From: Flavobacterium pectinovorum
GTDB lineage: Bacteria; Bacteroidota; Bacteroidia; Flavobacteriales; Flavobacteriaceae
Direction: 5' to 3'
Length of the DNA: 64,000 nt
NCBI RefSeq assembly: GCF_006438875.1
Contig: NZ_RCZH01000002.1
Location: 35,855 to 99,854, forward strand
Each line of letters begins with the position of its first letter. The first letter of the stretch is position 1. Shown piece by piece: positions 57,596 through 64,000 of the stretch. Position numbers and translations under genes: made by a program. The notes beneath the pieces were generated by a model. The model was not told the DNA's origin, ran no database searches, and was given only the letters and a program-made list of their open reading frames with translations.

Positions 57596-58840
57596 ATGAT
57601 TTTAGAAATGAAAGTCCCATCACCAGGGGAATCAATAAAAGAAGTTGAAATTGCAACTTGGTTAGTAAAAGACGGAGATTATGTAGAAAAAGATCAAGCT
57701 ATTGCTGAAGTTGATTCAGACAAAGCAACTCTTGAATTACCGGCTGAAATGAGCGGAATTATTACGCTAAAAGCAGAAGAAGGTGATGCAGTTGCTGTAG
57801 GAGCTGTAGTTTGTTTAATTGATACTGACGGTGTAAAACCAGCAGGAGATGCTCCGGCAGCACCAGCGGCAGAAGCTCCAAAAGCCGAGGCACCTAAAGC
57901 TGAAGTAAAAGCTGAAGCACCGAAGGCAACACCTGCTCCGGCAGCAGCGCCAACAACTTACGCCTCTGGAACTCCATCTCCTGCAGCAAGAAAAATATTA
58001 GACGAAAAAAATATAGCACCAGCAACAGTTTCAGGAACTGGTAAAGGTGGAAGAATTACTAAAGATGATGCTGTAAATGCAGTACCTTCTATGGGAACTC
58101 CAACTGGTGGAAGCCGTGGATCTGAGCGTTCAAAATTATCAATGTTGCGTCGTAAAGTAGCGGAGAGATTAGTTGCTGCTAAAAACGAAACTGCAATGTT
58201 AACGACTTTCAACGAAGTTAACATGACTCCAATTAACCAAATCCGTAATGAATACAAAGATGCTTTCAAAGCAAAGCATGGTGGTTTAGGATTAGGTTTT
58301 ATGTCATTCTTTACAAAAGCAGTTACAAGAGCTTTACAATTATATCCTGATGTTAACTCAATGATGGATGGTGATTATAAAATTGCTTACGATTTTGCTG
58401 ATATCTCTATCGCAGTTTCAGGACCAAAAGGTTTAATGGTTCCTGTTGTTCGTAATGCTGAATTATTAACTTTCCGTGGAATCGAAGCTGAAATCAAAAG
58501 ATTAGCACTTAGAGCACGTGACGGTCAAATTACTGTTGACGATATGACTGGTGGAACTTTTACAATTACTAATGGTGGTGTTTTTGGAAGTATGTTAAGT
58601 ACCCCAATTATCAATCCTCCTCAATCAGGAATTTTAGGAATGCACAATATTATTGAGCGCCCAATTGCTGTAAATGGTAAAGTTGAAATTCACCCTATGA
58701 TGTATGTGGCTCTTTCTTATGATCACAGAATTATCGACGGACGTGAGTCTGTTGGTTTCTTGGTTGCTGTAAAAGAAGCTTTAGAAAATCCGGTAGAATT
58801 ATTAATGAATGGCGATGCTAAACGTGCTTTAGAATTGTAA
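57596..58840 (+). CDS. sucB: Dihydrolipoamide succinyltransferase (E2 of 2-oxoglutarate dehydrogenase)
   Basis: 414 residues. Lipoyl domain 1-76 with lipoylated Lys43 in [13 protein letters not shown]. An Ala/Pro/Glu/Lys-rich linker follows (about 83-122). The E3/E1-binding domain is [20 protein letters not shown] and [16 protein letters not shown]. The catalytic domain ends with the [17 protein letters not shown] active-site motif (His and Asp). It transfers succinyl to CoA. Followed by a clear terminator. Confidence 0.97.
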   Translation: MILEMKVPSPGESIKEVEIATWLVKDGDYVEKDQAIAEVDSDKATLELPAEMSGIITLKAEEGDAVAVGAVVCLIDTDGVKPAGDAPAAPAAEAPKAEAPKAEVKAEAPKATPAPAAAPTTYASGTPSPAARKILDEKNIAPATVSGTGKGGRITKDDAVNAVPSMGTPTGGSRGSERSKLSMLRRKVAERLVAAKNETAMLTTFNEVNMTPINQIRNEYKDAFKAKHGGLGLGFMSFFTKAVTRALQLYPDVNSMMDGDYKIAYDFADISIAVSGPKGLMVPVVRNAELLTFRGIEAEIKRLALRARDGQITVDDMTGGTFTITNGGVFGSMLSTPIINPPQSGILGMHNIIERPIAVNGKVEIHPMMYVALSYDHRIIDGRESVGFLVAVKEALENPVELLMNGDAKRALEL

Positions 58841-58863
58841 TTGTAGTAATTTTCAACAATAAC

Positions 58864-58899
58864 AAAAAGCCTGCTTCTTAACTGAAGCAGGCTTTTTTT
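58864..58899 (+). terminator. Intrinsic terminator of the sucAB unit
   Basis: AAAAAGCCTGCTTC / GAAGCAGGCTTTTTTT, 6-nt loop. Confidence 0.93.
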
Positions 58900-58998
58900 C
58901 TTAAGATTAGCTTAAATATTGCTTAAGTTGTTAATTTTTTAAACAAACGTAAATTTTACCCTTTAAAAATTATTTTATTTAGAATAAATAAGAATAGC

Positions 58999-59029
58999 TT
59001 GTATGATTGGCGTTCAACGCTTAGATTTG
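58999..59029 (+). promoter_or_regulatory. Bacteroidota promoter of the siderophore receptor gene
   Basis: TTG (58999-59001), 20 nt, TAGATTTG (59022-59029). Ideal spacing; start codon 28 bp downstream. A Fur-type box is not evident to me. Confidence 0.7.
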
Positions 59030-59056
59030 CACTATTAAAATCAATTCTAAATAAAA

Positions 59057-61552
59057 ATGAAATATAAATTCACAATTTCTTTCTTAAGCTTTTGTTTTTT
59101 TCTATTAGCAAGTACATTTGTTTCTGCACAAGAAAAGGCGAGCGTTAAAGGACAAATTAGTTTATCAAACAATCAGGCTGCAGACAATGTTTCTGTTGTT
59201 CTAAAAGGAACTAAAATAGGAACAAATACAGATAGTAACGGTTTTTACGAAATTAAAAACCTTAAACCGGGAAGCTATGTAATTAAAGTTTCTTCTGTTG
59301 GACATTCATCAAAAGAAAAAAGTATTTCACTAAATGCCGGCGATGAAATAATAGAAGATTTCACAATTAGTTCAAATTCTGAACAATTAGACGAAATTGT
59401 AATTAACGGAAGTGGTAGAAAAAATCCATTAGCTCGTAAAGAAACTCAACAAGTTTCAAGATTACCACTTAAAAATCTTGAAAATCCACAAGTTTACACT
59501 ACTATCACAAGCGAATTATTAAAAGAGCAAGTAGTTAGCAATATTGATGATGCACTTAAAAATGCTCCGGGATTATCTCCGCTTTGGGCTTCTACTGGAC
59601 GTGGTGGTGACGGTGCCGGATATTTCTCTCTAAGAGGATTTGCTGTGCAGCCAACAATGACAAATGGATTACCTGCGTTGAATAACGGAAGTATAGATCC
59701 AGCAAATATTGATAAAATTGAAGTTATTAAAGGACCTTCTGGAACTTTATTCGGAAGTAGTTTAATTTCTTACGGAGGCTTAATCAACTTAACTACTAAA
59801 AAACCGTACGATCACTTTGGCGGAGAGGTAAGCTATACCGCAGGAAGCTATGGATTAAACCGTGTAACTGCAGACATTAATACTCCAGTAGACGATGAAC
59901 ACAAAATTAATTTCAGAGTTAATACTGCATATCATACAGAAAACAGCTTTCAAGATGCTGGATTTAGAAAATCATTTTTCTTTGCTCCATCTTTATCTTA
60001 CCAAGTTAGCGACAGACTTTCGTTCTTTATTAATACAGAATTCATGAACAATAAACAGACGAATCCTACTATGTTATTTTTAGACAGAGGTGCACCGTTA
60101 AGAGTTCATAATATGGATGAATTGGGTTATGATAACAAACGCTCTTATACAAGTAACGAACTTGCGATTGAAACTCCTTCTTACTCTCTTCAAGGACAAA
60201 TGAATTACAAAATCTCCGATGAATGGACTTCTCAAACGGTTCTATCTAGAGGATCATCTCAATCTGAAGGATATTATACTTATTTATATGAAAGCACACA
60301 ATTTTTCCCTGCACAGGTAAATCAAGGAATTGTTTTGGGGCGTTCAATGAATTATCAAAATACAACAACTTTAACAACAGATATTCAACAAAACTTTATT
60401 GGCGATTTCAAACTTGGAAATTTAAGAAATAGAATTGTTGTTGGTTTAGATTACTTTAACAGAGGTCAAATTGATAATGGTTCTGGATACGTATCTAATG
60501 GAAGGGTTTATATTGGAAATTTAGATTTAGCAACTGTAAACCAATATGTATTCGGCATTACAGATCCTGCAAAATATATTACAAATGGTGACAGTGGTAA
60601 CCTAACAAAAGCTGGTTCTGATAAACTTATAGCAGAAACTACTGCAAACAATAACAAAACAAAACAAGAAGTTATTAGTGCTTATGCATCAGATGTAATC
60701 AATATTACTCCTGCATTATCTGCAATGGCAAGTTTACGTGTAGACCGTTTTATGACTGCCGGTGATGTAACTACAAATGCTGATGATTTTAATCAAACTT
60801 CTTTTTCACCTAAATTTGGTTTAGTTTATCAGCCAATTATTGACAAAGTTTCGATTTTTGCCAACTATATGGATGGTTTTACTAACACAGCTCCAACAAG
60901 TGATATTGGTTTAAGCGGCGCATCTATTCCAAGAACTTTCAAACCAGAACACGCTAACCAATTTGAAATCGGAACGAAATTAAATGTTTTTAAAGACAAA
61001 CTTTACGCAACATTTAGCTATTATGACATCAAAGTAACAGATCAGGTTTATACTGTTTATGGTTCTACAGGCGGAGTACCAACTCAAACTTCTTTTCAAG
61101 ATGGAGAACAAAGAAACAAAGGTTTTGAAGCAGAAATCGTTGCAAATCCAGTTGCTGGTTTAAACATTGTTGCTGGTTACAGCTATGTAGATGCTGTCTT
61201 AAATGCTGGAGATCCTTCGTTCGTAGGAAACAGACCTGAGAGTTCAGGACCAAGAAACACAGCAAACTTTTGGGCAAGCTACAAGTTTCCTCAAGGAGAT
61301 TTACAAGGTTTTGGTTTAGGTTTTGGTGGAAATTATGCTGACAAAAACTTAATTATGAATAGAAATGTTGTAGGTCAGTTTGCAATCCCTTCTTATACTG
61401 TTTTAAATTCTTCTATTTTCTACGGAACAGAGAAATTTACATTGACATTAAAATTAGACAATATTGCTAATGTTGATACTTACGATGGTTGGTCTACAAT
61501 TCACCCAAAAAACATGAGAGCTGTTTCTGCGAATTTCTCATACAGATTTTAA
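59057..61552 (+). CDS. TonB-dependent siderophore receptor
   Basis: 831 residues. Signal peptide (FTISFLSFCFFLLASTFVSA). A carboxypeptidase-like N-terminal domain (about 27-110: VSVVLKGTKIGTNTDSNGFY), plug (150-250: NIDDALKNAPGLSPLWAST, IEVIKGPSGTLFGSS) and barrel ending VSANFSYRF. The siderophore-receptor style is shown by YFSLRGFAVQPTMTNGLPAL in the plug. It imports a ferric chelate with TonB energy. The downstream PepSY protein supports an iron role. Followed by a terminator that may lower expression of the three following genes. Confidence 0.88.
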   Translation: MKYKFTISFLSFCFFLLASTFVSAQEKASVKGQISLSNNQAADNVSVVLKGTKIGTNTDSNGFYEIKNLKPGSYVIKVSSVGHSSKEKSISLNAGDEIIEDFTISSNSEQLDEIVINGSGRKNPLARKETQQVSRLPLKNLENPQVYTTITSELLKEQVVSNIDDALKNAPGLSPLWASTGRGGDGAGYFSLRGFAVQPTMTNGLPALNNGSIDPANIDKIEVIKGPSGTLFGSSLISYGGLINLTTKKPYDHFGGEVSYTAGSYGLNRVTADINTPVDDEHKINFRVNTAYHTENSFQDAGFRKSFFFAPSLSYQVSDRLSFFINTEFMNNKQTNPTMLFLDRGAPLRVHNMDELGYDNKRSYTSNELAIETPSYSLQGQMNYKISDEWTSQTVLSRGSSQSEGYYTYLYESTQFFPAQVNQGIVLGRSMNYQNTTTLTTDIQQNFIGDFKLGNLRNRIVVGLDYFNRGQIDNGSGYVSNGRVYIGNLDLATVNQYVFGITDPAKYITNGDSGNLTKAGSDKLIAETTANNNKTKQEVISAYASDVINITPALSAMASLRVDRFMTAGDVTTNADDFNQTSFSPKFGLVYQPIIDKVSIFANYMDGFTNTAPTSDIGLSGASIPRTFKPEHANQFEIGTKLNVFKDKLYATFSYYDIKVTDQVYTVYGSTGGVPTQTSFQDGEQRNKGFEAEIVANPVAGLNIVAGYSYVDAVLNAGDPSFVGNRPESSGPRNTANFWASYKFPQGDLQGFGLGFGGNYADKNLIMNRNVVGQFAIPSYTVLNSSIFYGTEKFTLTLKLDNIANVDTYDGWSTIHPKNMRAVSANFSYRF

Positions 61553-61565
61553 TAAAAAACATTCC

Positions 61566-61598
61566 AAACACCTTTCTTTTAGGAGAAAGGTGTTTTTT
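61566..61598 (+). terminator. Terminator or attenuator between receptor and membrane genes
   Basis: AAACACCTTTCT / AGAAAGGTGTTTTTT, 6-nt loop, 13 nt after the receptor stop and 16 nt before the next ATG. No separate promoter is evident downstream, so partial read-through is likely. Confidence 0.8.
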
Positions 61599-61613
61599 AA
61601 ATTCTATTAAATT

Positions 61614-61946
61614 ATGATAACAATAGCTAGCCTTATCGTTTTTTTAGCATTTTATACTTTGTACTATACCTCAAAAAGAGCAGTTCTGTCTTATGATTTA
61701 GGTTTTGAAAAATGGATGAAAAAAAATCCTAAACAAACCAAAATTACCGGATTAACACTTTTGCTTTTAGCATACTCGTTATGGCTTTTTACACAATCAT
61801 TGGGTTGTGGCACATTGATGTTTTTTATTCAGTTAATGACTATTGGAAGCTTAATTATCATTTTAAAACCATTAAAAAAAATCAATATTAAAGTTCTCTT
61901 AGCACTTTTTATACTAATTGCTTTTTTAGAATTCTATTACAACTAA
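61614..61946 (+). CDS. Small membrane protein of iron-uptake cluster (DUF3325-like)
   Basis: 110 residues, three to four hydrophobic segments (IASLIVFLAFYTLYYTS, GLTLLLLAYSLWLFTQS, LMFFIQLMTIGSLIII, VLLALFILIAFLEFYY) with a basic cytosolic loop (MKKNPKQTK). Size and gene order (receptor, small membrane protein, small membrane protein, PepSY) match the DUF3325/DUF3649 partners of siderophore receptors in other bacteria. Assignment is mainly by context. Confidence 0.6.
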   Translation: MITIASLIVFLAFYTLYYTSKRAVLSYDLGFEKWMKKNPKQTKITGLTLLLLAYSLWLFTQSLGCGTLMFFIQLMTIGSLIIILKPLKKINIKVLLALFILIAFLEFYYN

Positions 61947-61964
61947 ACCATTTCTAACCAAAGT

Positions 61965-62267
61965 ATGCCAGCAAATCCAAAATATTTAACCCAATCAAAA
62001 TGGCAACGATTTGCCAAAATAACTGCTGCCATTTTAGGCGGCTATTTTGTTTCAGTCACTTTTCATTTGGCTTTAGCATCTTGGTTTAACCGCGCTAATA
62101 TCTTAATGACAATGGCTTTTACCGGATTTATTCTTTGGGTTGCCTTAATGATAATTGCTTTTTTAGCCAAAAGCGGATGGAGAATCTGGGGCATTTATCT
62201 CCTTCTAACGTTACTTTTTTGTCTTTTCATTTACTTGGGTCAAACCTGCAATCCGATAGCCAGCTAA
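61965..62267 (+). CDS. Small membrane protein of iron-uptake cluster (DUF3649-like)
   Basis: 100 residues, three membrane helices (AKITAAILGGYFVSVTFHLA, MAFTGFILWVALMIIAFLA, IWGIYLLLTLLFCLFIYLG). The start SKWQRFAKITAAILGGYF resembles DUF3649 proteins, which sit next to PepSY proteins in siderophore operons. 18 nt after the previous gene and 3 nt before the PepSY gene, so co-transcribed. Confidence 0.65.
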   Translation: MPANPKYLTQSKWQRFAKITAAILGGYFVSVTFHLALASWFNRANILMTMAFTGFILWVALMIIAFLAKSGWRIWGIYLLLTLLFCLFIYLGQTCNPIAS

Positions 62268-62270
62268 CTT

Positions 62271-63836
62271 ATGAATAACCGTAATTATAATATCTATTTT
62301 CATACACATACCGTTAGCGGAATCGTGATCAGTGTCGTACTATTTGTGATCTTTTTTGCAGGATCATTTTCTTTTTTTAGAGATGAAATCATCAATTGGG
62401 AAAGAAATGAATCTACTGCAATTACAAAAGAAATTCAATTAGATTACAACACTACTTTAAAAAAGCTAGACAAAGAATATGTTTTACACGGAAGAAATAT
62501 TACTATTTCTAAACCCGGTAATGAAAGAAGAGTTGCTGTTTATTTAGAAGGCACAAAAGATACTTTGGCTCCAGCCAAACAAAAAGAAGGTTCGTTTTTT
62601 TATCTGGACACAAAAACCTATAAATCTTTTACTTATGAAGAATCCTATTCATTAGGGGAATTTTTATATCGTTTACATTTCTTAGCTCAGATACCTTATC
62701 CGGTTGGATATTATCTTTCTGGTTTTACGGCGTTATTTTTTCTATTTGCTATTGTAACCGGGCTTTTGCTGCATTGGAAAAAAATTGTTTCTAACTTTTA
62801 CATTTTCCGTCCAAAAGAAAAATTAAAAACATTGTGGACAGATGCTCACACGGCATTAGGAATGATTGGTTTGCCTTTTCAGTTTGTTTATGCAGTAACA
62901 GGAGCTTTTTTTATGATTAAACTTCTAATCGTTGCGCCGGCTGTAATGGCATTGTACAAAGGCGATCAGGACAAATTGTACAAAGAATTAGAATACAATG
63001 ATCCCGATTATAAATTTGACAATAAAAAATTAGCCACACCTTTTAACATTGATCAATTAGTTGCAAAAGCAAAAAGCAACTGGAAAGATTTTGAAATCAC
63101 CCGTGTTTTTATTCAAAATTATGGAGATTCAAACATGCACGTTTTGGTTGAAGGCGAAATGTTAAGTGACAAAAAATTTACAGGAATTGGAAAAGTCGTT
63201 TACCGAATCTCTGACGGGAAAGAAATTGCCAGGAAAAATCCAATCACACAAAACAACTATTTAGATGTTGTAAAAAATGTTTTATACCGAATCCATTTTG
63301 GCGATTATGGAGGTTATGCCTTAAAAATAGTGAGTTTCATTTTAGGAATTATCACTTGTTTTGTGATTATTTCGGGTGTAATGATTTGGTTGGTGGCAAG
63401 ACAAAAAAATAATTTACCCGAAAAGAAAAGACGTTTTAACGCCACTGTTGTTCGTATTTATTTGGCCATTTGTTTAAGCATGTACCCAGTTACAGCACTT
63501 GCTTTTATTGCTGTTAAAATATTTTATCCTTTGACTCAGGACAATCTGTACCTTGTTTATTTTGGAATATGGTTAATACTTATCGTCTTTTTTATTCTTA
63601 AAAAGAACGATGCATTTACAAATAAATTTTGCCTGATTTCAGGAAGTATTTTAGGTTTTCTAATCCCAATTACAAACGGAATAGTTTCCGGAAACTGGTT
63701 TTGGAATTCGTTCATGCAAAATAAAGTTCAGGTTTTCTTTATTGATGTTTTCTGGATTGGTTTAGCTTCGATAACACTTTATGTTGCTTATCATTTAAAA
63801 CCGAAAAAAGAAGTTGTCGCACAAAAAAGAGCCTAA
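62271..63836 (+). CDS. PepSY-type membrane protein, probable ferric-chelate reductase
   Basis: 521 residues. It starts NYNIYFHTHTVSGIVISVVL, the typical PepSY_TM opening with conserved His. Further membrane segments carry TDAHTALGMIGLPFQFVYAV and HFGDYGGYALKIVSFILGII, each with conserved His that in this family may ligate heme. The periplasmic PepSY parts lie between. An extra hydrophobic C-terminal region has four more helices. Relatives of FoxB/PiuB type reduce or release iron from siderophores at the inner membrane. Last gene of the cluster. Confidence 0.82.
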   Translation: MNNRNYNIYFHTHTVSGIVISVVLFVIFFAGSFSFFRDEIINWERNESTAITKEIQLDYNTTLKKLDKEYVLHGRNITISKPGNERRVAVYLEGTKDTLAPAKQKEGSFFYLDTKTYKSFTYEESYSLGEFLYRLHFLAQIPYPVGYYLSGFTALFFLFAIVTGLLLHWKKIVSNFYIFRPKEKLKTLWTDAHTALGMIGLPFQFVYAVTGAFFMIKLLIVAPAVMALYKGDQDKLYKELEYNDPDYKFDNKKLATPFNIDQLVAKAKSNWKDFEITRVFIQNYGDSNMHVLVEGEMLSDKKFTGIGKVVYRISDGKEIARKNPITQNNYLDVVKNVLYRIHFGDYGGYALKIVSFILGIITCFVIISGVMIWLVARQKNNLPEKKRRFNATVVRIYLAICLSMYPVTALAFIAVKIFYPLTQDNLYLVYFGIWLILIVFFILKKNDAFTNKFCLISGSILGFLIPITNGIVSGNWFWNSFMQNKVQVFFIDVFWIGLASITLYVAYHLKPKKEVVAQKRA

Positions 63837-63841
63837 AATTT

Positions 63842-63897
63842 TTCCACCACGAATTTCACAAATCTCACGAGTTAAATTCGTGGAAATTCGTGAAGTT
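63842..63897. repeat. CCACGAATT inverted repeat
   Basis: TTCCACCACGAATTTCACAA ... TTAAATTCGTGGAAATTCGTGAA. Same family as 27679 and 45524. The last about 100 bases of the window show no gene. Confidence 0.65.
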
Positions 63898-64000
63898 AGT
63901 AGCTAACTCTCCTTTACTTATAAAGCAATAACTTAAAATAATCTAAATAACTTGCCCCTTATAGATTTAGCGTCTATTTTTACGTTTTTATTCAAGAAAT

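Noticed and set aside
14150..64000. Search for insertion sequences, further tRNA or rRNA genes
   Set aside because: No transposase, rRNA or second tRNA pattern found on either strand by eye.

Overview
The window looks like chromosomal DNA of a Flavobacterium-type member of the Bacteroidota. Evidence: low GC, Bacteroidota promoter boxes (TTG, about 20 nt, TAnnTTTG), weak Shine-Dalgarno use, TonB-dependent receptors with carboxypeptidase-like N-terminal domains, SprB-type repeats with a type IX secretion C-terminal domain, and several families of short intergenic repeats.

Positions 1-14060 are the right part of an integrated element that ends at a tRNA-Ser(GGA) gene. A tyrosine integrase points away from the tRNA. 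All other genes run rightwards and are tightly packed. There is no terminase, portal, tape-measure or tail-sheath gene. The element holds many small proteins with one N-terminal membrane helix, beta-rich candidate capsid proteins (the best one followed by a strong terminator), a GH19 lysozyme / holin / unimolecular-spanin-like lysis set, a RecA/RadA-like ATPase, a lysine-rich DNA-binding-like protein, and two related host-binding fibres. One fibre gene is interrupted at a T10 tract. This fits a provirus of a tailless, possibly membrane-containing virus. Every larger gap in its gene array holds a long-stem hairpin of one family, with three copies in tandem near the integrase. Its left end, and probably its replication genes, lie outside the window.

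14.4-22.0 kb is ordinary chromosome: a LysR regulator with a divergent exporter, asparaginase overlapping a glycerolipid acyltransferase, TatD hydrolase and an S41 protease.

22.3-36.9 kb is a surface-signalling region. An ECF sigma factor and a TPR-type anti-sigma protein are divergent from a small membrane protein, a lipoprotein, a PKD/outer-membrane-barrel protein, an exported TPR-CHAT protease-like protein, an overlapping retropepsin-like protease and a 1975-residue SprB-like adhesin. Three exact-spacing copies of a 30-bp promoter-like element (GGGTAACAAT-N12-TTGATATA) lie in front of the rightward genes.

37.4-45.5 kb holds a TetR-controlled RND efflux operon and a YceI-family gene. They share a 28-bp operator (GGAAACT-N14-AGTTTCC) present three times. 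A polyprenyl synthase is divergent from yceI. 45.6-52.6 kb is a trehalose-type uptake operon (TonB receptor, MFS permease, neutral-trehalase-like enzyme) divergent from a LacI regulator, with two palindromic operators 21 bp apart. 54.2-58.8 kb holds sucA and sucB separated by a small exported protein gene. 59.0-63.8 kb is a siderophore/iron uptake set: TonB receptor, two small membrane proteins and a PepSY membrane protein.
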